DNA of 18,797 nt, taken from contig JBHJOF010000228.1 in NCBI GenBank assembly GCA_050330055.1, positions 1-18,797 of the forward strand. Direction: 5' to 3'. Positions 7,595-13,047 of the stretch are shown here, piece after piece. A model generated the notes under the pieces. That model had not been told where the DNA came from and ran no database searches. It was given only the letters and a program-made list of their open reading frames with translations. A program made the translations under genes and the position numbers. The DNA comes from JBHJOF01 sp050330055 (GTDB lineage: Bacteria; Pseudomonadota; Alphaproteobacteria; Kiloniellales; JAKSDN01). Position 1 is the first letter of the stretch. Every line of letters starts with the position of its first letter.

Positions 7595-7840
7595 ATGGTC
7601 CGCGTAGTGCTCGGTGGCGCGCTCAAGAACGCGGCCGGCGGCGAGACCGAGTTTGAGGTCGAGGCGGCCAACATCCGCCAGATGCTCACCAGGCTCGAGC
7701 GCGATCACCCACGTCTCAAGCCGGTGCTGGACCGCGGCGTGTCCGTGGCGATCGACGGCCAGATCTATCGCGATGCCTGGTTCCAGCCGATCCCGCCCGA
7801 CAGCGAGGTCTACCTGTTGCCGCGTATGGCGGGCGGCTAG
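7595..7840 (+). CDS. MoaD/ThiS-like ubiquitin-fold sulfur-carrier protein
   Basis: An 81-residue protein that begins 9 bases after the large-subunit stop. It has the beta-grasp pattern: a first strand pair (VRVVLGGALKNAAGG...FEVEA), a helix (NIRQMLTRLERDHPRL), further strands (VSVAIDGQIYRDA) and a final strand ending in the di-glycine tail RMAGG. The C-terminal GG is the site adenylated and thiocarboxylated in MoaD and ThiS. The ATG is preceded by GAGGCTGAGA. Its place as the last gene of the hydroxylase operon suggests a role in Mo cofactor supply or sulfuration of this enzyme. That role is inferred: no MoaE, MoeB/ThiF or cysteine desulfurase gene is nearby. The fold call is good; the function within MoaD/ThiS is open. 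Confidence 0.8.
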   Translation: MVRVVLGGALKNAAGGETEFEVEAANIRQMLTRLERDHPRLKPVLDRGVSVAIDGQIYRDAWFQPIPPDSEVYLLPRMAGG

Positions 7841-7876
7841 CGCTCCGGCGCGAAGGCCGGTTGCAGGCAGCGCTAG
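7837..7876. repeat. Stem-loop at the end of the hydroxylase operon
   Basis: CTAGCGCT (7837-7844) and AGCGCTAG (7869-7876) are perfect reverse complements. Inside lies a smaller hairpin, CCGGC (7845-7849) with GCCGG (7856-7860). It begins within the carrier gene's stop codon and its right arm runs into the next palindromic element. There is no T-run, so it would be a weak intrinsic terminator at best; it could protect the 3' end of the transcript. Confidence 0.4.
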
Positions 7877-7979
7877 AGCATTTTCAGGCGAAGTGGAAGC
7901 CGGTTCGCCGTCCGAAAATGCGACCAATCAAGAAGTTATAGAGCATCATCCGATTCGATCGGATCGGATCATGCTCTAG
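7873..7979. repeat. Composite palindromic intergenic repeat (about 107 bp)
   Basis: The element is bounded by CTAGAGCAT (7873-7881) and ATGCTCTAG (7971-7979), which are perfect reverse complements. Inside are two hairpin units. The first pairs CATTTTC (7879-7885) with GAAAATG (7914-7920) and GGCGAA with TTCGCC. The second starts at GAGCAT (7941-7946), pairs ATCCGA with TCGGAT and closes with ATGCTC. The wording (GAGCAT..., AAGTGGAAGCCGGTTC...) is the style of the short palindromic repeats scattered through Rhizobiales and related genomes, recognised from memory. No coding capacity. Confidence 0.75.
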
Positions 7980-7995
7980 GGGGCCGCAGCGCCCT

Positions 7996-8118
7996 CTACT
8001 TTCGCGCTCGGTTTAGTCCGATCGTTCGCCCTTCCATGAGCCTAGCCAGATCGGCACGCCGTCCCTCCATCGCCCTAGCGATGGCCTCGAGGGTTGCCAG
8101 GGTGTTGGGGGCGGCGGA
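7996..8118 (-). pseudogene. Possible remnant of an XRE-type regulator C-terminus
   Basis: On the minus strand a 40-codon open stretch reads SAAPNTLATLEAIARAMEG, then RRADLARLMEGRTIGLNRAR-K, and stops at TAG (7996-7998). Its wording matches the last helices of Cro/CI HTH domains (typically ...PTLATLEAIARALGVRPADL). Upstream, the frame is closed by TAG at 8119-8121, and no start or recognition helix could be joined in the other frames with confidence. It may be a decayed gene or a chance match. Confidence 0.3.
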
Positions 8119-8381
8119 CTAGGCCTTGCCTGTACGTCGGTTCTAGCCAGTCCGTCTCTGCCTTCGGGCAAAGTGCGCGCCCTGTTTTTAGGTTTTCCGG
8201 GGCCCGCCGGCGTGCGGATGCCGGCACTGCTGCCTTTTGGGCAATCGCCTTTGCCGAGCCAGTTGAAGTTGTCGACAACGAAAGAAGTACCCGTAGATTC
8301 AGCAATTTGTAGTCAAATGAATACAGCCGTGACTCTGTTGCATCACCAGCCCCGGGTAGGACTCCCCGCGGCTTTTCGATG

Positions 8382-8411
8382 TTGCAGGACAAGAGCTTTT
8401 CGCTTTATAAG
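8382..8411 (+). promoter_or_regulatory. Candidate promoter upstream of the response regulator
   Basis: TTGCAG (8382-8387) and TATAAG (8406-8411) are spaced by 18 bases. Transcription would start at about 8418, immediately before a hairpin with a T-tract. It is the best promoter match upstream of the response regulator. Confidence 0.45.
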
Positions 8412-8419
8412 CAATCGGG

Positions 8420-8444
8420 CGCTCCATGGGAGCGATTTTTTTTT
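8420..8444 (+). terminator. Rho-independent terminator-like hairpin before the response regulator
   Basis: CGCTCC (8420-8425) pairs with GGAGCG (8429-8434) around ATG, followed by A and nine T's (8436-8444). The geometry is that of an intrinsic terminator on the plus strand. No gene lies directly upstream, so it either ends a small transcript, ends readthrough from the left, or acts on the leader of the response regulator, which starts 44 bases later. Confidence 0.65.
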
Positions 8445-8488
8445 AGAATAAACGAGAACTGCTACAACTCAGAGGCGCAGGTAAATAG

Positions 8489-9178
8489 ATGCGGGCGTTG
8501 ATTGCGGATGATCACTGGGCCTATAGAGCGGGTATGATCCCGCTTCTGAAAAAAATTGACAGGGATATCTCTATAGTCGAGGCCAATAGCTTCCAGTCTG
8601 TTTTGGATATTCTGTCCAAGGACCGCGATTTCGACCTAGTCCTTATGGATTTGCACATGCCGGGCTACGAGCCCTTTGCCGGCCTTCGTGCGGTCCGCAG
8701 CGCAGCGCCCGAAGTTCCTATTCTGGTAATATCGATCAGCGAAAGCCGCCGTGACGTCCTGCGCTCGCTCGAGCTGGGCGCGGCCGGCTACGTGCCCAAG
8801 ACCGCCGAGCCGGACCAGGTGACCAAGGCCATCAACCGGGTGCTGGGCGGCGAGGTCTCGATCCCGCGCGCGCTGCTCGAGCTGAGCGAGGACGAGGCGC
8901 AGAGCCGGCACGGCGTCAATGAGCGGGGACGCTCCAGCGAGGACCCCTTCGCCAATCTGACCAAGCGCCAGCGGCAGGTGTTGACGCGCCTGGCCCGGGG
9001 TCTGCCCAACACCGAGATTGCCCGCGAGCTCGGCCTGTCGGTCTTCACGGTCAAGCTGCACGTGTCGTCGATCTTCAAGGCCCTGAGCGTCTCGAACCGC
9101 ACCGAGGCGGCGCGGCTCGTGCTCGATCGTGGCGGCCTGGCCGAGATCGGCGGCCAGGTGGGCGCCGTGGAGAAGTAA
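8489..9178 (+). CDS. NarL/FixJ-type response regulator (receiver plus LuxR HTH)
   Basis: A 229-residue response regulator. The receiver domain (1-120) has the acidic pair Asp7-Asp8, the phospho-acceptor Asp54 in VLMDLHMPG, Ser82 in the signalling position and Lys104 in YVPKT. A linker (125-155) leads to a LuxR-type HTH (about 156-210: LTKRQRQVLTRLARG, then NTEIARELGLSVFTVKLHVS). The receiver activates the DNA-binding domain on phosphorylation. The ATG at 8489 has a modest ribosome site (GCAGGTAA). No histidine kinase gene lies in the window, so it is an orphan and its partner and targets are unknown. The first third of the gene is noticeably more AT-rich than the rest. Confidence 0.95.
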   Translation: MRALIADDHWAYRAGMIPLLKKIDRDISIVEANSFQSVLDILSKDRDFDLVLMDLHMPGYEPFAGLRAVRSAAPEVPILVISISESRRDVLRSLELGAAGYVPKTAEPDQVTKAINRVLGGEVSIPRALLELSEDEAQSRHGVNERGRSSEDPFANLTKRQRQVLTRLARGLPNTEIARELGLSVFTVKLHVSSIFKALSVSNRTEAARLVLDRGGLAEIGGQVGAVEK

Positions 9179-9235
9179 GCGGGGTGGAAATTAGGCGGGA
9201 TGGAATATGTCTTTTTAGAGAGCGTGGGCGCGGCG

Positions 9236-9250
9236 TTAACGTCTCGTTAA
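9236..9250. promoter_or_regulatory. Consensus CtrA-binding site (TTAA-N7-TTAA)
   Basis: TTAA at 9236-9239 and TTAA at 9247-9250 are separated by exactly seven bases, the full site of the alphaproteobacterial cell-cycle regulator CtrA. Both halves extend to GTTAAC. It lies 58 bases after the response regulator stop, in a region with no gene start nearby on either strand. Binding is inferred from the match. Confidence 0.5.
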
Positions 9251-9251
9251 C

Positions 9252-9340
9252 CTTTATGCGCGAAGCTGAACCTGCATCTCCGGTGCTCCTCAAGGGGAGC
9301 TATCGAACCTAGAAGCCCCGCCTCTGGCGGGGCTTTTCTT
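9252..9340 (+). ncRNA. Candidate small RNA with two hairpins
   Basis: Between the CtrA-type box and the terminator, the plus strand can fold as GCTCCT (9285-9290) with GGGAGC (9295-9300, one G-T pair), followed by the terminator hairpin at 9313-9335. The interval is not coding. A CtrA-controlled transcript of about 80 bases would fit, but no clear -10 hexamer was found, and the hairpins could equally be the 3' end of the response regulator mRNA. Confidence 0.25.
9313..9340 (+). terminator. Strong rho-independent terminator
   Basis: AAGCCCCGCC (9313-9322) pairs perfectly with GGCGGGGCTT (9326-9335) around TCT, and the strand continues TTCTTG. It stands between the convergent response regulator and protease genes, 36 bases from the protease stop. 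It may serve both directions, though the T-tail is on the plus strand. Confidence 0.85.
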
Positions 9341-9375
9341 GTGTGCGCCAGGTTTCGCCCCCTCGTGCCGGGCGG

Positions 9376-10071
9376 CTACCAGCGCAGGATCAGCGTATTG
9401 CCCTCGACCGCATAGCCGTCGAGTCGCTCCAGGAACGACATGCCGAGCAGGGAGATGCCCATCGGCGCCTCGTTGACCGAGGCCTCCAAGTCATAGACCT
9501 CGAGCTGCCCGATTTGCAGATCGCGCAGGGTCACCGGCGCGGCCCGGACGGTGCCATTGGCGGTCTGGTACTCCCGGCTGTAGTTCAGGTTGCGGCTGTT
9601 GAGGCGGAGGCGCTGGGCATCGTCGGGCGAGAGCACCACGTCGCTGGCTCCGGTATCGACCAGGAAGCGGATCGCCACGCCTTCGACCCTCGCCGTGAGC
9701 AGGAAGTGGCCGCTGACGTCCTTGCGAATCGTAATCTCTCTGCTCAGCGCCGCTTCGTCTCCTGCCTCTTCGTCATAGGCTTCGTCGTCATAGGGGGCTT
9801 CGCTCGGCTGCTCGCCATAGGCTTCGTCGCTCGCCTCGCCCTCTTGCTCGTAGGGCGGCAGCTCCTGCCCCGCGAGGTCCTCGTTCTGTGCCGCTCTCGG
9901 CACCTCGGGTAGGGCCTCGCGCAGCGCCTGCGAGACCTCGGCGCGGAAGCTGAGGGCCCAGGCGGCAAGCGCGCCGACGACGGCGACGATCAGGAAGTTG
10001 CGCAGCAGCGACCGAAGCCCGCCGCCATCCGGCGCAGATCCGGCCGACGATCCAGAACCGTGGTTCAGCAT
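9376..10071 (-). CDS. Membrane-anchored retropepsin-like aspartic protease (TIGR02281 type)
   Basis: A 231-residue protein from the ATG at 10069-10071, preceded by GAGGGA; an in-frame start at 10098 lacks a ribosome site. Residues 25-42 (NFLIVAVVGALAAWALSF) are one membrane helix near the N-terminus. Residues about 60-108 form a very acidic, Tyr-containing linker (repeated EAY and DDE). The C-terminal domain has the catalytic motif FLVDTGAS with Asp139, then VLSPDDAQRL, and the second conserved strand near GISLLGMSFLERL. One DTG per chain means it would act as a dimer, as in retropepsins. The domain would lie in the periplasm. The family is widespread in alphaproteobacteria, with substrates mostly unknown. 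It is convergent with the response regulator. Confidence 0.88.
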   Translation of the reverse strand: MLNHGSGSSAGSAPDGGGLRSLLRNFLIVAVVGALAAWALSFRAEVSQALREALPEVPRAAQNEDLAGQELPPYEQEGEASDEAYGEQPSEAPYDDEAYDEEAGDEAALSREITIRKDVSGHFLLTARVEGVAIRFLVDTGASDVVLSPDDAQRLRLNSRNLNYSREYQTANGTVRAAPVTLRDLQIGQLEVYDLEASVNEAPMGISLLGMSFLERLDGYAVEGNTLILRW

Positions 10072-10202
10072 GCAGCGTCCCTCGAAACGGACCCGCAAGT
10101 CAGCGGGCCGGCTCGGCCCAGGAGTATCCGATCAGATCGATAAGGATTCACTAAGGGGTGCGACAGCCGGGACGCGCGGCAAGAGCGCAGATAAAATCAG
10201 GA

Positions 10203-10229
10203 AATAATAGTCACTTAGGAGGTATTATT
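10203..10229. repeat. AT-only inverted repeat enclosing a Shine-Dalgarno-like core
   Basis: AATAATA (10203-10209) and TATTATT (10223-10229) are perfect reverse complements around 13 bases that contain AGGAGG on the plus strand. The right arm includes the TAA stop of the minus-strand small gene. It could be a weak 3' hairpin of that gene. Confidence 0.35.
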
Positions 10230-10515
10230 GAACTTCGGCGAAAGCATTGGAGGGGGCCTGGGCCCGGGCCTTGCGCACGGCGGAGTAGCCCGCCCGAGTG
10301 AGGCGGCAGACGGTCCAGTCCGGTTTCAGCGAGTTCTTGAACCAGGCCTCGGCCCAGCCCTGCTCGATGCAGCTGCGGATCGTGCGGGTGCTGTACTTCT
10401 GGCCCTGCTCGTCGAACAGCGGCAGTTTCCAGCCCGGCTGGTTGACGCCACGCCTCAGATAGGCCCGTTGCGCAGCCGTCGGCCGCACGCGCCTGAAGGG
10501 CACTTGAACCTGCAC
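10225..10515 (-). CDS. Conserved-looking hypothetical protein, 96-98 residues
   Basis: A small soluble protein. Two GTG starts fit: 10521, only 2-3 bases after AGGAGG, and 10515, eight bases after it. The second has the better spacing and is used here. The sequence is rich in Arg, Gln and Trp (QPGWKLPLFDEQGQKYST, then CIEQGWAEAWFKNSLKPDWTVCRLTRAG) and ends SAVRKARAQ. The pattern of a helix, a Trp-rich middle and a final LTRAG..AVRKA helix looks like a small winged-helix-type fold, but I recognise no family. It stands between the protease gene and another small minus-strand gene. A plus-strand frame covering the same bases was rejected. Confidence 0.6.
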   Translation of the reverse strand: MQVQVPFRRVRPTAAQRAYLRRGVNQPGWKLPLFDEQGQKYSTRTIRSCIEQGWAEAWFKNSLKPDWTVCRLTRAGYSAVRKARAQAPSNAFAEVQ

Positions 10516-10590
10516 TGACACCGCCTCCTCGTGTCAGGGCGCCGCGGCGGCCACATAACGTTCTCTTGCGTTTTCCAGACGCCGCGTTCC

Positions 10591-10599
10591 TGTGGATAA
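10591..10599 (-). promoter_or_regulatory. Perfect DnaA box (TTATCCACA)
   Basis: The minus strand reads TTATCCACA, the consensus DnaA 9-mer. It is a single copy in the gap between two small minus-strand genes, about 75 bases before the start of the 96-residue gene. No cluster of boxes or AT-rich unwinding region is present, so this is not an origin. A regulatory role is possible but inferred. Confidence 0.35.
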
Positions 10600-10657
10600 T
10601 ATCCTAGGTCGAACGGCCGCTCCTGCCAAGGCTTCGAGTCGCGCGCGGAGCGCGGGC

Positions 10658-10834
10658 TCAGGAGCCTTCGGGGGGCAACTGGCGGAGCAGGCGGGCGATC
10701 TCGCGGCGGTATTCCGGGTCCCAGACCAGGCGCTCCTGGTCGACCGCCACGGGCTCGGCTGGCTGGCCCTCGGCGGCGGCCGTTTGGCCCTGCTGCGCTG
10801 TCGCTTTGCCTTGGCGGCTTGTCGCTTGTCTCAT
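10658..10834 (-). CDS. Small hypothetical protein, 58 residues
   Basis: The ATG at 10832-10834 begins a 58-codon frame. A Gln/Ala-rich basic N-terminal half is followed by a more structured tail, VDQERLVWDPEYRREIARLL, then RQLPPEGS. The Trp-Asp-Pro-Glu-Tyr-Arg-Arg phrase followed by an amphipathic helix looks like conserved protein rather than chance. No strong Shine-Dalgarno was seen. The function is unknown. It runs in the same direction as the next small gene, 142 bases away. Confidence 0.45.
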   Translation of the reverse strand: MRQATSRQGKATAQQGQTAAAEGQPAEPVAVDQERLVWDPEYRREIARLLRQLPPEGS

Positions 10835-10913
10835 GACAATAATCAGTCGTCTTCTAGCACCGGCTTTTTAGATGGGTAGCGATTCGGGCAGATTCTGGGC
10901 GCGTTCATGGCCT

Positions 10914-10977
10914 GCACATGGCATCCCGCATCCGAAGGGATGCAGGGCGTCCGAAGGAACGCAGGGCAGCCATGCGC
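10914..10977 (+). promoter_or_regulatory. Candidate structured RNA leader (three-way junction) before MFS gene
   Basis: An outer helix pairs 10914-10922 with 10969-10977 (eight pairs, one A-C mismatch). It encloses two tandem hairpins of nearly the same sequence: GCATCC-GAAG-GGATGC (10928-10943) and GCGTCC-GAAG-GAACGC (10947-10962, one mismatch). The two units are 19 bases apart and both have GAAG loops. A rival pairing, GCATCCC (10921-10927) with GGGATGC (10937-10943), would break the outer helix. It lies 68 bases before the MFS start codon. A regulatory leader is inferred; no known riboswitch class was recognised. Confidence 0.35.
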
Positions 10978-11045
10978 GCTGGGCGCTTGCCGCCTGCGCG
11001 GCCCGGGGCTAGCAAGGACGCTCCGCAGCGATCGGGGTATCTCGC

Positions 11046-12239
11046 ATGTCCGCCGGGTCCGCGCGCCTGTCATTGCTGTTCTCGTGCCTCGGGCACGGCT
11101 ACATGCATCTCTTCACCTCGTTCTACTTCGTCATCGTGCTGGCGCTCGAGCAGGCCTGGCAGCTGCCCTATCACGAGCTGGTCGGGCTCTGGACCCTGGG
11201 CGCGGCGCTGGTCGGCATCGGCGCGCTGCCGGCCGGCTGGCTGGCCGACCGCTGGAGCGCGGCCGGCATGATGGTGGTCTTCTTCGTCGGTCTCGGCGCC
11301 TCGAGCATTCTCTGCGGCCTGGTCGACGGCAAGCTGGCGCTGCTGCTCGGGCTCTCGGCGATCGGCCTGTTCAGCGCCATCTACCATCCGGTCGGCATCG
11401 CCTGGCTGGTGCGCAACGCGAAAAGCCGCGGCAAGGCGCTCGGCGTCAATGGCGTCTTCGGCAGCATCGGCATCGCCGCCGCTGCGCTGGTGGCCGGCGC
11501 CCTGATCGATCTCTTCGGCTGGCGCGCCGCCTTCATCGTGCCGGGCGCGATCTGTCTTGCAACCGGACTCGCGCTGTGGTTCTGCCTGCGTATCGGCATC
11601 GTCACAGAGGGCGAACGCGACCGCCAGTCGGAGCCGTTGCAGAGCCGCTCCGACATGCTGCGGGTCTTCGCCATCCTGCTTTTCACCATGCTCTGCATGG
11701 GCCTGATCTTTCAGGGCACCCAGGCGGCGCTGCCCAAGCTCTTCGACCTGCGCCTGCGCGACATCGCCGGCGAAGGCGCCTTCGGCGTCGGCGCCCTGGT
11801 GGCCGCGGTCTATGCGATGGGCGGCGTCATGCAGGTGATCGGCGGCCATCTCGCCGACAACTATCCCCTGAAGCCGGTCTATCTCGGCGCCTTCCTGTTC
11901 CAGGTGCCGGTGCTGGCCGCAGTCGCGCACTTCGCCGGGCTGCCGCTGATCGCGGTCGCCATGCTGACCGTGACGCTCTCGACCGTGGCGCTGCCGGCCG
12001 AGAACATGCTGCTCGCCCGCTACACGCCCGCGCGGCACCACAGCCTGGCCTTCGGCGTCAAGTTCGTGCTGGCCTTCGGCACCGCGCCGCTGGCGCTTTA
12101 CGTCGTCGCGCGGATCCAGGCGCTGACCGGCGAGTTCGTCTGGCTCTTTGCGCTGATGGCCGGTCTGGCGCTGTCCTGCACGCTGGCCGCGTTCCTGCTG
12201 CCCGGCAGGTGGCGGCGCGTGCCGGTCCCGGCGGAGTAG
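11046..12239 (+). CDS. MFS transporter
   Basis: A 397-residue major facilitator with about 12 hydrophobic segments. The N-terminal half opens with LFSCLGHGYMHLFTSFYFVI. The loop between helices 2 and 3 carries the MFS signature in the form GWLADRWSAAGMM. Helix 4/5 contains AIYHPVGIAWLV, and helix 5 has GVFGSIGIAAAALVAG. A charged central loop at about 185-205 (EGERDRQSEPLQSRSD) divides the halves, and the second half repeats GGHLADNYPLK. The HGYMHLF opening and helix patterns resemble the fosmidomycin-resistance (Fsr) branch, but substrate and direction of transport cannot be read. The ATG at 11046 has a weak ribosome site (GGGGTA). A structured leader lies upstream, and two small plus-strand genes follow. 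Confidence 0.9.
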   Translation: MSAGSARLSLLFSCLGHGYMHLFTSFYFVIVLALEQAWQLPYHELVGLWTLGAALVGIGALPAGWLADRWSAAGMMVVFFVGLGASSILCGLVDGKLALLLGLSAIGLFSAIYHPVGIAWLVRNAKSRGKALGVNGVFGSIGIAAAALVAGALIDLFGWRAAFIVPGAICLATGLALWFCLRIGIVTEGERDRQSEPLQSRSDMLRVFAILLFTMLCMGLIFQGTQAALPKLFDLRLRDIAGEGAFGVGALVAAVYAMGGVMQVIGGHLADNYPLKPVYLGAFLFQVPVLAAVAHFAGLPLIAVAMLTVTLSTVALPAENMLLARYTPARHHSLAFGVKFVLAFGTAPLALYVVARIQALTGEFVWLFALMAGLALSCTLAAFLLPGRWRRVPVPAE

Positions 12240-12291
12240 CGGGCTGCGCCGGACGCGTCTCGACACCCGCCCGCAGACGGAGGAACAGGCC

Positions 12292-12468
12292 ATGGCAGAC
12301 GAGACCCGCAAAGTCATCGTCACCGACATCCGCATGCCCTTCTGGTCGCTGGTGATCTTTCTGGTGAAGTTGGCGCTTGCCTCGATTCCCGCCTGGTTCA
12401 TCCTCGCGCTTCTCTGGATGGCCATCGCCATGCTGTTCGGCAGCTTCGGCATGCACGGACGCTTCTAG
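12292..12468 (+). CDS. Small single-pass membrane protein, 58 residues
   Basis: The ATG at 12292 has a near-perfect ribosome site (GGAGGA, 12279-12284, seven bases upstream). A charged N-terminus (MADETRKVIVTDIRMPFW) is followed by a hydrophobic segment of about 35 residues (SLVIFLVKLALASIPAWFIL, then ALLWMAIAMLFGSF) and a short tail GMHGRF. This could be one long or two short membrane helices. No family is recognised. It lies 52 bases after the MFS gene on the same strand and may be co-transcribed, so it could be a small partner of the transporter, which is inference. Confidence 0.8.
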   Translation: MADETRKVIVTDIRMPFWSLVIFLVKLALASIPAWFILALLWMAIAMLFGSFGMHGRF

Positions 12469-12557
12469 GGGAGCGCGGCTAACGATGCCGCTTGTCCGGT
12501 CTTTCAGCCGGGTGTAGGGGAGAGCCGGGTGCGGCCATTTCCCACGAGGACCCTTCG

Positions 12558-12977
12558 ATGCTCTCCCATCATGCGCGGCTGGCGGGCCTGGCGGCCCTGA
12601 TGCTCGCTGTTGCGGCCTGCGAGGAGCCGGCCGTTTCTGACATTCCCTTCGCCCAGGTGCAGCAGGCGGCGGCCGGCGGCGACGCCGCCTTCAAGGACTA
12701 CTTCCCCTCGATCAAGGGCAAGAAGATCGCCTGGCAGGGCCAGGTCGTCGAGGCGCGCCGCCAGGTCGAGGACGACTACATCACGACCGGCCTGCTGCTG
12801 GTCGACCTCGACGGCAGCGGTGAAGCCGGCGGCGAGGATGCCCAGATGAAGATCTCGGCTAACGACATCGAGAGCTTCAAGCCGGGCCAGCCGGTCAATC
12901 TGACCGCGATCGTCCGCGAGTACGAGCTGCGCGGCGGCCGCCTGCTGCTCAAGCTGGAGACCAAGGAGGTCAAGTAG
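12558..12977 (+). CDS. Putative lipoprotein, possible OB-fold
   Basis: A 139-residue protein from the ATG at 12558, with GAGGA seven bases upstream. The signal peptide runs through LAGLAALMLAVAAC, and lipobox VAAC gives Cys21 as the lipidated residue. The mature part has a strand pattern (IKGKKIAWQGQVVEARRQ, then YITTGLLLVDLDG, AQMKISANDIESF, PVNLTAIVREYELRGG, RLLLKLETKEV) that resembles the small OB-fold of tRNA_anti-like periplasmic proteins. That fold call is weak. It would be anchored in the inner or outer membrane. It follows the small membrane protein by 89 bases. Confidence 0.8.
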   Translation: MLSHHARLAGLAALMLAVAACEEPAVSDIPFAQVQQAAAGGDAAFKDYFPSIKGKKIAWQGQVVEARRQVEDDYITTGLLLVDLDGSGEAGGEDAQMKISANDIESFKPGQPVNLTAIVREYELRGGRLLLKLETKEVK

Positions 12978-13047
12978 GGCAGGCGCCTGCTGCCGCTTTG
13001 ACTTCCGCTCGACCAGTCCCTATTGCTTGCTGTCGAGGGCAGGTGAG

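Larger units (their letters stand above)
7841..8488. other. Long intergenic region between hydroxylase operon and response regulator
   Basis: These 648 bases contain no intact gene. They hold, in order, a stem-loop, a composite palindromic repeat, a possible XRE-gene remnant on the minus strand, a perfect 12-base palindrome GTTGTCGACAAC (8268-8279), a promoter-like pair (8382-8411) and a hairpin with a nine-T tract (8420-8444). Base composition shifts toward AT from about 8260. Confidence 0.5.

Noticed and set aside
6143..7927. Long minus-strand open frame opposite the hydroxylase large subunit
   Set aside because: Antisense shadow of a clearly coding gene with low-complexity Arg/Gly/His/Ala content and no ribosome site or domain.
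10228..10518. Plus-strand frame with TTG start and a perfect Shine-Dalgarno
   Set aside because: The minus-strand protein over the same bases has a far more natural composition and its own AGGAGG; the plus frame reads like its shadow. Kept only as an observation.
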